The notes under the pieces were generated by a model. The model saw nothing but the letters and a program-made list of their open reading frames with translations, was not told where the DNA came from and did not search any database. The position numbers were made by a program, and so were the translations under genes. A stretch of DNA of 39,290 bases from GCA-2718815 sp963578105 (GTDB lineage: Bacteria > Planctomycetota > Planctomycetia > Pirellulales > Pirellulaceae), in the NCBI GenBank assembly GCA_963578105.1, contig CAUZBP010000041.1, positions 1 through 39,290 of the forward strand, given 5' to 3'. Below are positions 17,144 through 25,266 of the stretch, piece after piece; position 1 is the first letter of the stretch; every line of letters starts with the position of its first letter.

Positions 17144-17702
17144 TCTTCCCCACCAGCCAAAAGTGGATCTTCGTAAGATCTTTTCAAACCTCACGGCAGC
17201 CATGAGTTCAACGGAAACTGGCCGTCCCCACCACGAGTTGCTGCCGGATGCAGGGTAGCAATCCGAAGTTGGGCACGGTTTGCCGGAAAACGCTGGAAAC
17301 TCGGACTCGATGCCCGCCGCCGTTGCGGAAAACAGCCAACAGCCTCAAAACATTAAGGGCCGTTTCTCGTTGTTCACTTTCGGTGTGATTCTTCATGTGT
17401 CAGCACTCCCCCATCGGCCAAGGATGAGCAATTCAAGGCCCCCAGAATTAACTTCAGGAGAATCTGAGAAATCTGGCCTTTTTGCGGTTCTATTGGCCTG
17501 CCAGTCGTGTTACATTTTTAAAAATAAGCTGCCGAGTGTTTATTAACCGGGTAGTAAGTGCCACAGTTAAAATTTGAAGTAAGATGAAAGGTCCTGGCTC
17601 GCAAAACCACCGGTTGCGGTAAGCCAGTTCCCAGTCTTTTGTCCTGGTTCCCATCTTTTTCATTGGTTCCTCCTATCCATGTAACAGGGGAGGGGCGCGT
17701 CC
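17144..17702. other. Long intergenic region between DUF1501 and CBS genes
   Basis: This stretch of 559 bases holds no supported gene. It starts with a possible terminator (17166-17184). At 17512-17523 lies a 12-base A/T palindrome (ATTTTTAAAAAT) in a locally A/T-rich region that could carry a promoter. Two partial direct copies of a TTCCCA(G)TCTTTT element lie near 17630-17660 just before the CBS gene. None of these has a proven function. Confidence 0.5.
17166..17184 (+). terminator. Possible intrinsic terminator after the DUF1501 gene
   Basis: GATCTT and AAGATC form a perfect 6-bp stem with a CGT loop, directly followed by TTTTC, 22 bases after the stop codon. The stem is short and A/T-rich, so it would be weak, but position and T run fit. 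Confidence 0.45.
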
Positions 17703-18167
17703 GTGAGCTTCGAACTCCATTTGAAAACTGAAGAAGTGATTCGCGCTCATCCGGCTGACGCTGTATGTGTCGGGCCGCGTGACTCAGTGCGGTCTGTACT
17801 GCACCGCATGAAGGATGAGCAAACCGGCAGCGTGTTGATCACGTCCGAGGAAAAGCTCGTCGGAATCTTCACCGAACGTGACGCTTTAAAGTTACTGGCA
17901 CGGGGTGCAGATCTAGAAATTCCGATTCGTGACGTGATGGTTGCCAATCCGGTCACCGTATTGATCAGTGACACGGTGGGCAAAGCGATTTCCAAAATGT
18001 CCCAGGGTGGATATCGCCGTTTACCTGTCGTCGATGAAGCGGGACATGCAGTCAGCATTTTGAAAGTCTCTGGCATCTTGCGTTATCTGGTCGAGCACTT
18101 TCCGGACGTCGTCTACACTTTACCGCCCGAGCCACATCATCACACGAAAACAAGAGAAGGGGCATGA
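17703..18167 (+). CDS. Tandem CBS-domain protein upstream of KorA
   Basis: A 154-residue protein made of two CBS domains (about residues 12-68 and 77-135). Each ends in the usual pattern: GSVLITSEEKLVGIFTERDAL and YRRLPVVDEAGHAVSILKVS. CBS pairs bind adenosine nucleotides (AMP, ADP, ATP or SAM) and act as energy sensors. Translation starts at a GTG with a strong AGGGGAGGGG eight bases upstream. The gene lies 90 bases before the 2-oxoacid:ferredoxin oxidoreductase alpha gene on the same strand, and a second CBS gene follows the beta subunit. Control of that enzyme by adenylate level is a reasonable inference, not shown. The His-rich tail (EPHHHTKT) is unusual and might bind metal. Confidence 0.88.
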   Translation: MSFELHLKTEEVIRAHPADAVCVGPRDSVRSVLHRMKDEQTGSVLITSEEKLVGIFTERDALKLLARGADLEIPIRDVMVANPVTVLISDTVGKAISKMSQGGYRRLPVVDEAGHAVSILKVSGILRYLVEHFPDVVYTLPPEPHHHTKTREGA

Positions 18168-18257
18168 CCTGCTCCTTTTCCATTTGATTCCCTCCTACGA
18201 CCCACCTGAAAACAGCAATCTACTGACTACGGATTGAATCACTACAGCGAGCTGTCT

Positions 18258-20138
18258 ATGTCAATCTCTACAGAAGAGACACTGCAAACATCTAAAGAAG
18301 TTATCTCTCTTGACGGTGCTACCGTCCGCTTTGCCGGGGATTCCGGTGATGGCATGCAGTTGGCTGGTACACAGCTCACCAATACCTCTGCGTTGGGTGG
18401 CAACGACGTTGCAACATTTCCAGATTTCCCCGCAGAAATTCGAGCACCTCGCGGGACGCTGGCAGGTGTCAGCGGTTTTCAAATTCATTTCGCTTCTACG
18501 GAAATTTTCACGCCGGGAGACAAGCTCGACGCCCTCGTCGCCATGAATCCCGCAGCCTTGAAAACGAATCTAGCAGACCTTCACGAAGACGGGACCGGCA
18601 TCCTCATCGTGAACGAAAATACGTTTGATGAAAAAGGACTGAAGCAGGCGGGTTACGATCAGAATCCTCTGGAGGACGGAAGCCTGGACGGCTACCAGAC
18701 ATTCAGGGTTCCCATCACCAAGCTTACCCGGACGGCGGTCGAAGGTTCGGGGCTCAGTCAAACAGGGGCTGACCGTTGCCGCAATTTCTTTTCCATGGGA
18801 CTCGTCTATTGGCTCTATGGCCGCAGCTTGAGTCCTACATTGAAGTTTATCGATAGCAAATTCGGCACCAAACCATCCGTGGCGGATGCCAATCGCAATT
18901 CTCTCAAAGCCGGCTGGAATTATGGCGAGACGACCGACGCCTTTGTAAGTAGTTACAAAGTTGATCGTGCCAAACTCCCGCCAGGAACCTATCGCAATAT
19001 CACCGGAAACCAGGCCTTGGCACTCGGTTTGATTGCAGCAGCCCGTTTGAGTGAAAAAGAAATCTTCTATGGTTCTTATCCCATTACACCCGCCAGTGAC
19101 ATTCTCCATGAACTCAGCAAGTACAAACATTTTTCGGTTCGTACGTTTCAGGCAGAAGACGAGATCGCTGCGGTGACGTCGATGATCGGAGCCGCTTTTG
19201 GAGGAGCGATGGCTGTCACTGGTTCCAGTGGTCCTGGAATCGCTCTCAAAGGCGAAGGGATAGGATTAGGAACCATGCTGGAACTCCCGATGTTGATTCT
19301 CAACATCCAACGAGGCGGTCCCAGCACGGGCTTACCTACAAAAACAGAACAATCGGATTTATTTCAAGCCATGTTCGGTCGCAATGGGGAGTGTCCCCTG
19401 CCAATCATTGCGGCGCGCAGTCCGGCAGATTGCTTTGATGTCGCTTGTGAAGCCTGGAAAATCGCTACCCGTTTCATGACGCCGGTGATCATTCTGTCAG
19501 ACGGTTTCATCGCCAACGGTGCAGAACCATGGTTGATTCCCAATCCCGAACAATTGGAACCAATCCCAGTAACACACCCCGGCCCCATACCGGATGGCGA
19601 AGATTTTCTGCCTTACGCAAGAGATGAACGACTGGCGCGACCCTGGGCCTTACCCGGCACGCCCGGATTGATGCACCGAATTGGTGGCCTGGAAAAAGAA
19701 GATGTCACCGGAAACGTCAGTTACGATCCCGACAACCACCAACATATGACCAACGTGCGGGCTCAAAAGGTAGAAAACATTGCCCGGGAAATTCCCCCTC
19801 AACAAGTCGAGGGGGCGGAAACGGGTGACCTGTTAGTGCTGAGCTGGGGCGGCACTTACGGAGCCTGCGCGACAGCCGTTCGCGAACTGTATTCAGGAGG
19901 TGCCACTGTGGCTCACGCGCATTTGAGGCATCTGAATCCCTTCCCCGCAAATTTAGGGGACTTGCTGCAACGTTACCAGAAAGTACTTATTCCGGAACTT
20001 AACATGGGCCAGTTACGTTCCTTGATTCGGTCAAAGTACCTCATTGATGCCCCCGGTCTAAATAAAGTACAGGGCAAACCATTTTCCGTGAGCGAGGTGG
20101 TACATCGGATCAAAGAACTACTAGCCGATATCGATTGA
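18258..20138 (+). CDS. korA: 2-oxoacid:ferredoxin oxidoreductase, fused gamma/alpha subunit (KorA type)
   Basis: A 626-residue subunit of a thiamine-dependent enzyme that oxidises 2-oxoacids (probably 2-oxoglutarate) with CoA and ferredoxin. The N-terminal 200 residues are the gamma domain (VRFAGDSGDGMQLAGTQL, DFPAEIRAPRGTLAGVSG). The alpha/pyrimidine-binding domain follows with ALGLIAAARLSEKEIFYGSYPITPASDIL, FQAEDEIAAVTSMIGAAFGG, TGSSGPGIALKGEGIGLG and GGPSTGLPTKTEQSDL. The fused gamma-alpha layout is that of the two-subunit KorAB group. The start is taken as the ATG at 18258; an in-frame TTG lies 24 bases upstream. No strong ribosome site is seen. The beta subunit lies 190 bases downstream. 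Pyruvate as substrate cannot be excluded from sequence alone. Confidence 0.92.
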   Translation: MSISTEETLQTSKEVISLDGATVRFAGDSGDGMQLAGTQLTNTSALGGNDVATFPDFPAEIRAPRGTLAGVSGFQIHFASTEIFTPGDKLDALVAMNPAALKTNLADLHEDGTGILIVNENTFDEKGLKQAGYDQNPLEDGSLDGYQTFRVPITKLTRTAVEGSGLSQTGADRCRNFFSMGLVYWLYGRSLSPTLKFIDSKFGTKPSVADANRNSLKAGWNYGETTDAFVSSYKVDRAKLPPGTYRNITGNQALALGLIAAARLSEKEIFYGSYPITPASDILHELSKYKHFSVRTFQAEDEIAAVTSMIGAAFGGAMAVTGSSGPGIALKGEGIGLGTMLELPMLILNIQRGGPSTGLPTKTEQSDLFQAMFGRNGECPLPIIAARSPADCFDVACEAWKIATRFMTPVIILSDGFIANGAEPWLIPNPEQLEPIPVTHPGPIPDGEDFLPYARDERLARPWALPGTPGLMHRIGGLEKEDVTGNVSYDPDNHQHMTNVRAQKVENIAREIPPQQVEGAETGDLLVLSWGGTYGACATAVRELYSGGATVAHAHLRHLNPFPANLGDLLQRYQKVLIPELNMGQLRSLIRSKYLIDAPGLNKVQGKPFSVSEVVHRIKELLADID

Positions 20139-20328
20139 CACGATAAATACAACATGGTTTCACTTTTATTCATCCACAAAAGCTGATCGCAAGACATTCG
20201 GTTGGCTATCGATCGTCTTTGAATAATAACGATTTCTGTGACCACGACCTACAAACTAGTAACCTGTTTTCCGCTTGACTCGACGCAGCGGATTTTTTTT
20301 CCAAACTCATTTTTTGCACAACATTATC

Positions 20329-21345
20329 ATGTCCGCTGATTTACCCGTACTGACTGCCACCGACTTTGCAAGCGATCAAGACGTCCGCTGGTGCCCTGGA
20401 TGTGGCGACTATTCCATCTTGGCCCAGATGAAAAAAGTGATGCCGACACTTGGCATTCCACGTGAAAAGATGGTCTTCGTTTCTGGAATCGGATGTTCCA
20501 GCCGGTTCCCTTACTACATGAATACCTACGGAATGCACGGCATTCACGGACGTGCACCCGCCGTCGCCACCGGACTCAAGGCAGTCAGACCCGACTTAAC
20601 CGTTTTTGTCATTACGGGTGATGGTGATGGTCTGAGCATCGGCGGCAATCATCTGATGCACGCTATCCGTCGTAATGTCGACCTCAACATTATTCTGTTT
20701 AACAATCGCATCTATGGCTTAACCAAGGGCCAGTATTCACCCACTTCACCCTTGGGGAAAGTCACCAAGAGTACTCCCATGGGAGCGATCGACAACCCGA
20801 TTCACCCCCTGTCGATTGCGATCGGTTGCGAATCAACGTTCGTCGCTCGTTCCATCGATCGCAACATCAAGCACCTGGGAATGGTCTTGAAGCGTGCTGC
20901 CGAGCACAAAGGTGCTTCCTTCGTCGAAGTGTATCAGAACTGCAACGTGTTCAATGATGGTGCTTTTGAATACGCCACCGATCGCACCTTGAAATCAGAT
21001 ACCATCATCGAGCTCGAGCACGGCAAGCCCCTCAAGTTCGGTGCCCAGAATCAAAAAGGGATACGGCTGAACGGCATGGAGCCTGAAATCGTTGAATTGG
21101 GCAAGGGAATCACGGATGATGACTTGCTTTTCCACGACGAAAAATCGCCAGAATCCAGTCTTGCTTACCTTCTTAGCCGTATGCGTCACCCCGATTTTCC
21201 AGAACCGGTTGGGGTTTTTCGCGCCGTCGATCGCCCCAGATATGACGAGGAGTTGAACAAGCAGGTGGAAGCAGCCCGGGCCAAGAATGGACCGGGGAAT
21301 TTGGCCGAACTTTTCGAAGCCGGTGAGACATGGAGCGTCACATGA
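20329..21345 (+). CDS. korB: 2-oxoacid:ferredoxin oxidoreductase, beta subunit (KorB type)
   Basis: A 338-residue beta subunit that binds thiamine diphosphate and probably a 4Fe-4S cluster. It shows WCPGCGDYSIL near the N-terminus, GIGCSSRFPYYMNTYGMHGIHGRA, the thiamine-binding block GDGDGLSIGGNHLMHAIRRN ending with NNRIYGLTKGQYSPTSP, and SFVEVYQNCNVFND. The start at 20329 leaves a normal family N-terminus; upstream in-frame codons are T-rich and unlikely coding. No Shine-Dalgarno is visible. Its stop codon overlaps the ATG of the following zinc-ribbon CBS gene (ATGA), so those two are translated together. With the upstream alpha subunit it makes the complete enzyme; ferredoxin is not encoded nearby. 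Confidence 0.93.
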   Translation: MSADLPVLTATDFASDQDVRWCPGCGDYSILAQMKKVMPTLGIPREKMVFVSGIGCSSRFPYYMNTYGMHGIHGRAPAVATGLKAVRPDLTVFVITGDGDGLSIGGNHLMHAIRRNVDLNIILFNNRIYGLTKGQYSPTSPLGKVTKSTPMGAIDNPIHPLSIAIGCESTFVARSIDRNIKHLGMVLKRAAEHKGASFVEVYQNCNVFNDGAFEYATDRTLKSDTIIELEHGKPLKFGAQNQKGIRLNGMEPEIVELGKGITDDDLLFHDEKSPESSLAYLLSRMRHPDFPEPVGVFRAVDRPRYDEELNKQVEAARAKNGPGNLAELFEAGETWSVT

Positions 21346-21857
21346 TTGCTTGCCCCTATTGTAGTCACGAAAACATCGAAGGCACGGATGAGTGTGAACA
21401 GTGTCAGCAACCGATCCATGACACCTATCTTACACCTCCAACGTGTTCCGTCGAAGAAGGTCTACTCAATGATCGCGTGGGGGTATTGAACCCGAAGGTG
21501 CCGATTACGGTGAAACTTTCGGACACCGTACAACAGGTACTCGATGTCCTGGTCAACAAAGGAATCGGTTGCGTAGTCGTGGTCGATCAAGGACAGCCCG
21601 TAGGAATCTTTAGCGAACGCGACGCTTTGATGCGGCTCAATACCGAAGCCTCTGCATCCAAAGACCGGCCGGTTGTCGATTTCATGACGCCCAATCCCCG
21701 CATGTTGGACAACGAGGCCAAAGTTGCCTTTGCCATGCAACGCATGGACTTGGGTGGTTACCGCCATATTCCAATTACCGACCGCGACGGTGCATTGCAG
21801 GGAATCATTTCGGCACGGGACATTTTACGATACCTCACCGATAAGCTCGCCTCCTAG
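21342..21857 (+). CDS. Zinc-ribbon plus tandem CBS-domain protein
   Basis: A 171-residue protein starting at the ATG at 21342, which shares ATGA with the end of korB. Residues 1-25 form a short zinc ribbon with two C-x2-C pairs (CPYC and CEQC). Two CBS domains follow (about 48-105 and 112-170), with GCVVVVDQGQPVGIFSERDAL and YRHIPITDRDGALQGIISARDIL. The overlap with korB and the shared arrangement with the CBS gene upstream of korA strongly suggest a role tied to that enzyme, perhaps adenylate-dependent control or metal delivery. That role is inference; the domains are clear. A start four codons earlier is possible but would lose the coupled arrangement. Confidence 0.88.
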   Translation: MIACPYCSHENIEGTDECEQCQQPIHDTYLTPPTCSVEEGLLNDRVGVLNPKVPITVKLSDTVQQVLDVLVNKGIGCVVVVDQGQPVGIFSERDALMRLNTEASASKDRPVVDFMTPNPRMLDNEAKVAFAMQRMDLGGYRHIPITDRDGALQGIISARDILRYLTDKLAS

Positions 21858-22160
21858 CAACCAGCTTCTTAGCGGCCCCAAAAAATCTCGTCAACAGGCG
21901 CCGCACCCGCTTGCCAAAGCCTGGAAGTTGTGTCGAAATTTTCGTTCGAGTACCTCACTTTCTCCCTGACAGAGATAAAACGGTAACTGAATTCCGGGTA
22001 CAATGACTGTCGATCGGCTACCAACGGGACACCGCTGGCAAGGTAGTTTCCCGTTTCCCCGACTTGAACTTGCTGGTCTGCAAAGTAGTGTCTTCGCGTT
22101 CCGGTCGCCCGGCAGATTCATTTTCACCCGGCTTACTAACAACAACATCCCACAACGAAA
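21858..22160. other. Intergenic gap with no feature seen
   Basis: About 300 bases between the zinc-ribbon CBS gene and the FAD oxidoreductase on the same strand. No gene, strong hairpin or ribosome site of note is visible; the promoter of the oxidoreductase presumably lies here. Confidence 0.4.
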
Positions 22161-23372
22161 GTGACTGCGTTGAAAGAAAAGAACCTCTCTGTGGTAATTG
22201 TCGGCGCGGGGATCACCGGGTTGAGCACTGCCTTTCATCTGGCAGACAAGGGTGTACCGCGGATTCTGTTGATCGACAAAGGACAAGCCGGCAGCGGTTC
22301 CAGCAGCAAGTCCGGAGCAGTGAATACCATGCTCATGCCGACGGAAACTGGAACGTTGGCCCGAAGCATCACCATGGATATTTTTGAGCGTTTCAGCAAC
22401 ATCCTCCCTGACTACTCATTTCATCAAGACGGGTGTTTGTTCATCTACGACGAACCGGAATTCCTCGAAACCCAAAGCGAACGAGAAATGCAACAGCGGG
22501 TGGGCGCACAATTCGAGGTGCTGCGACAGAAAGAAATGCAGCAGCGTTTTCCAGCCCTCACAATCGGTGACAACGAATATGGTGTCCTCGACCTGCGAGG
22601 TGGCTGGAACGAGCCGGATACTTACATCCACGCGCTGCAAGCCAAGGTTCGCGAGATGGGCGTTGAGATCCGTGAACACGAACCGGTCGAAAATTTTATC
22701 CTGGAAAGTGGCCAGGTGAGGGGCGTACGCACACGCACGTCAGGCGAACTGCATGCTGATACCGTGGTGTGCACGGTGAATGCCTGGGCAAACTCGTTGC
22801 TGGCCAGCGTCGATCAACTGACCCCGGCCAGACATTTCGTCCACGAGAGATTCGTCACCTCGCGGCTGAACGATGTACCTCACATTCCGGCAACCAATGA
22901 CAATGCCAATCAGGTCTACTATCGTCCCACAGAGGATCAACGTTTACTCTTCGGGACCACGGCCCAAGATCCCCTGGAAATCAAGATGCCGGACATCGAT
23001 TTCGACTATGCAGCCTTGAAATTGGCACCCAACGCGGCCCCATTCATCCAGCAGGCCATCGCGCATCGTTTTTCCCAGGTGCAGGGATTGAAATTAGAAA
23101 AACATCGTATCGGCTTGATCAGCCTTACGGCGGACCGCCAGCCCAACATCGGCCCTGTCCGGGCGTTACCAGGTCTCTTTCTCGGCAGCAACTTTAATTC
23201 CGGGGGATTCGGCTACCATGCTGTTGCCGGTTTATTGCTATCCGAGTTCATTTTGGACGGCCACACCCGTCTGGATGTGAAAGCCTTCTCTCCTGATCGC
23301 TTCGCGGACTTCGACACCAAAGCATTTCTGGCCAAAGAAATAAACTATCAACAAATCGTCCGGCGGCACTAA
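22161..23372 (+). CDS. FAD-dependent amine/glycine-oxidase-type oxidoreductase
   Basis: A 403-residue flavoprotein of the DAO (D-amino acid oxidase, sarcosine/glycine oxidase) superfamily. The dinucleotide-binding motif VVIVGAGITGLSTAFHLADK begins at about residue 11. SGSSSKSGAVNTMLMPTETG gives the flavin-binding continuation, and the C-terminus carries the usual RQPNIGPV and SNFNSGGFGYHAVAGLL blocks. It begins with GTG at 22161. There is no signal peptide, so the protein is cytosolic. The substrate cannot be deduced; members oxidise glycine, sarcosine, D-amino acids or N-methylated compounds. It is followed 265 bases later by a Dabb-domain gene and no clear pathway partner is present. Confidence 0.88.
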   Translation: MTALKEKNLSVVIVGAGITGLSTAFHLADKGVPRILLIDKGQAGSGSSSKSGAVNTMLMPTETGTLARSITMDIFERFSNILPDYSFHQDGCLFIYDEPEFLETQSEREMQQRVGAQFEVLRQKEMQQRFPALTIGDNEYGVLDLRGGWNEPDTYIHALQAKVREMGVEIREHEPVENFILESGQVRGVRTRTSGELHADTVVCTVNAWANSLLASVDQLTPARHFVHERFVTSRLNDVPHIPATNDNANQVYYRPTEDQRLLFGTTAQDPLEIKMPDIDFDYAALKLAPNAAPFIQQAIAHRFSQVQGLKLEKHRIGLISLTADRQPNIGPVRALPGLFLGSNFNSGGFGYHAVAGLLLSEFILDGHTRLDVKAFSPDRFADFDTKAFLAKEINYQQIVRRH

Positions 23373-23637
23373 AACGCACCGACAGTCGAATCCCGCAAGT
23401 GGCGTGACCGGGACTTTCCGCCGCGATCGTGGCAAGGTGCAGGATGGACCATTTCCTGCAGTCTGGCCTGGACCAGACTCCGGTTTTTCTAGAGCTTTGC
23501 AATGCGCACTCCGTGTTGCATCTTGTCTGGAAGTGGTTTCCACACGTTCCCTGTCAAGCGCCCCCTTTAACCCATCACTCAAATCGTGGATGCTTGAAGA
23601 CTTGGTAAATGGTGTTTTTTTTCGAAGGAGAGTGGCG

Positions 23638-23931
23638 ATGGTCGAACATCTTGTGATTCTCAAGTTCAAACCAGATACAACTTCTGAACAACTCGACACC
23701 TTTTTAAAACGCGTCGGGGGATTGCGCGACAAGATCGAAGGAATTGTGGATCTAAGTGCAGGAGCCAACTACACCGAACGTTCCCAAGGATTCACACATG
23801 GCGTGTGCGTACGGTTCACCAACAAGGCCGCGCTCGACCACTACCTCCCGCATCCAGCACACGTGGAAGTTGTCGAAAATTGCATCAAGCCAATTGTCGA
23901 TGACATCATCGTGGTTGATTACGAATTCTGA
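23638..23931 (+). CDS. Dabb-domain (dimeric alpha/beta barrel) stress-type protein
   Basis: A 97-residue protein starting at the ATG at 23638, with GAAGGAGAG upstream. It carries the full Dabb (stress-responsive A/B barrel) pattern: MVEHLVILKFKPDTT, a helix, GIVDLSAGANYTE, then FTHGVCVRFTNKAALDHYLPHPAH and the final strand DDIIVVDYEF. Such proteins form dimeric ferredoxin-like barrels; many are of unknown function, and some are cyclases or breakdown enzymes. The frame is open upstream but that part has no barrel features. It converges on the LRR gene with 13 bases between stop codons. Family firm; function unknown. Confidence 0.88.
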   Translation: MVEHLVILKFKPDTTSEQLDTFLKRVGGLRDKIEGIVDLSAGANYTERSQGFTHGVCVRFTNKAALDHYLPHPAHVEVVENCIKPIVDDIIVVDYEF

Positions 23932-23944
23932 ACTGCCGGCACAG

Positions 23945-24946
23945 CTAATACAGAATCTGGGTGTTAGACAACTTGCCATTCAGACCGCTGACGCCCGCCT
24001 CGGTGACTTGCGCCCCGGTGAGGTCCAATGTTTCAAGGTTGCTGAGTCCCTGCAAGTGTTTCAAGCCGCTGTCGGTGACCTGGGTATAGCGGAGGTCTAA
24101 CTGTCGAAGCCTGTTCAAGCCTTTCAGGTGCTCCAGCCCCGCGTCAGTAACTTGGGTCCGGTAAAGGTCCAACTTGTGGAGATTGTTTAATTCTTTCAGA
24201 TGTGCGAGTCCGGCATCTGTGATTCGAGTTTCATACAGAATCAATGTTTCAAGGCTCGTCGACGCCTTGAAGTGTGCTAGTCCCACGTCGGTAATTTGAG
24301 TTCTGTAAACATCCAGGCTTTGAAGGTGCTTCAGCTGACTGAGGTGTGCCAATCCGGCGTCGGTCACCTGAGTACCGTAAAGTTGGATCGACCGGAGATT
24401 GGTGACCTTTTGGAGATGCTGCATCCCAGTGTCGGTGACCCGGGTTTTGTAGAGATTGAGGGACTGAAGTTGTGTCAGCGCCTGCAGATGAATTAAACCG
24501 GCGTCCGTGATCTTAGCGTAAGTCAGATCCAAACTTTCTAACTGCGACAAACTCGCCAGGTGCGCAAGTCCGTCGTCAGCAAGGCTGATAGCGAAGGGCA
24601 TGTGCAGTTCCCGAAGGCTGGTCAAACCCTTCAATTTTTTCACTCCTTCACCAGTGATATTTTTTGTAAACCAGAGTGTAAGCGACTCTAGATCAGTCAA
24701 GCCTTGAAGGTGTACCAAACTATCATCCGTGAAGTTGGGCGGAGTGGTAAAACGAACTGCTACAACCAATCCTCGCTGGACTTGAACCTGGCCACCCAAC
24801 TTTTCAATTTCCGCAATAGCCGCTTGCTGATCTTGATTTGCAACGTTGGCTGTTTCCTGACCCATGCAGACTGCTGACCTGGCGCCACCTATTCCGGCTA
24901 GCATGAGTAATGTTGCCCAACACCAGCATGGCCTTAATTCGCTCAT
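23945..24946 (-). CDS. Secreted leucine-rich-repeat protein
   Basis: A 333-residue protein from the ATG at 24946, with GGGAG upstream. Residues 1-25 form a signal peptide (WATLLMLAGIGG). From about residue 75 to the end there are about ten consecutive 24-residue leucine-rich repeats of the form ITDAGLxHLxxLxxLxxLDLyxTQ, plus a final short repeat. This cysteine-free spacing is typical of planctomycete and related bacterial LRR proteins. They usually mediate protein binding at the cell surface or periplasm. The open frame continues upstream past the ATG into a remnant of a sulfatase-like gene; the start at 24946 is preferred because it gives a clean signal peptide and a ribosome site. Binding partner unknown. 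Confidence 0.85.
   Translation of the reverse strand: MSELRPCWCWATLLMLAGIGGARSAVCMGQETANVANQDQQAAIAEIEKLGGQVQVQRGLVVAVRFTTPPNFTDDSLVHLQGLTDLESLTLWFTKNITGEGVKKLKGLTSLRELHMPFAISLADDGLAHLASLSQLESLDLTYAKITDAGLIHLQALTQLQSLNLYKTRVTDTGMQHLQKVTNLRSIQLYGTQVTDAGLAHLSQLKHLQSLDVYRTQITDVGLAHFKASTSLETLILYETRITDAGLAHLKELNNLHKLDLYRTQVTDAGLEHLKGLNRLRQLDLRYTQVTDSGLKHLQGLSNLETLDLTGAQVTEAGVSGLNGKLSNTQILY
23960..24720. repeat. 72-bp tandem LRR-encoding repeats
   Basis: About ten diverged 72-base units, each encoding one 24-residue leucine-rich repeat, run through the LRR gene. GTCGGTGACC and CTGAGGTG-type segments recur at this period. These are coding repeats, not a CRISPR array. Confidence 0.85.
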
Positions 24947-25063
24947 GAATTCACTCTCCCCTGGAGGCAAGACGTCTTCCGTTCGAAGTCGTTTGATTAT
25001 AGCACGGGCGGGTTCACCGTACAAAATCAAACCAACTGCTGGTGAGTGTGCGCAAACTCGATC

Positions 25064-25218
25064 TCTGACCGCGAAGCGGGCCTTGCCGCCGGCGAGGTAG
25101 AGGCTGTAGCCGGTCGAGCCGCCGCCATGGGCGATCAGCACCCCGTCGCCGGACTCCGGCGTACAGCAGTCCCGACCGTCAGGGGCTTGGCTGAGGGGTC
25201 GATGGCAACCTTCGCCGC
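25064..25218 (-). pseudogene. Frameshifted remnant of a sulfatase C-terminal domain
   Basis: Read on the - strand, one frame gives AAKVAIDPSAKPLTVGTAV and the next frame gives PESGDGVLIAHGGGSTGYSLY followed by LAGGKARFAVR. Together they match the C-terminal region common to planctomycete arylsulfatases (pattern DP..KPLTV....P...DGVL.AHGG...GYSLYL..GK..FAV). A one- or two-base indel near 25160 breaks the frame, and the body of the enzyme is absent. The piece begins about 50 bases after the stop of the amidohydrolase gene. It is visibly richer in G+C than the flanking genes, suggesting a different origin. This is non-functional debris, probably from transfer or deletion. Confidence 0.72.
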
Positions 25219-25266
25219 GCCAGATACCAACCGGAATCTCCTCATTCGCTTTCGCTCGGCCAACGC

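Noticed and set aside
17280..17546. 88-codon open frame upstream of the CBS gene
   Set aside because: No motif or ribosome site; A/T-rich intergenic sequence at its end.
23945..24946. Possible CRISPR-like periodic repeats
   Set aside because: The 72-base period is in frame and encodes leucine-rich repeats; there are no unique spacers between identical repeats.
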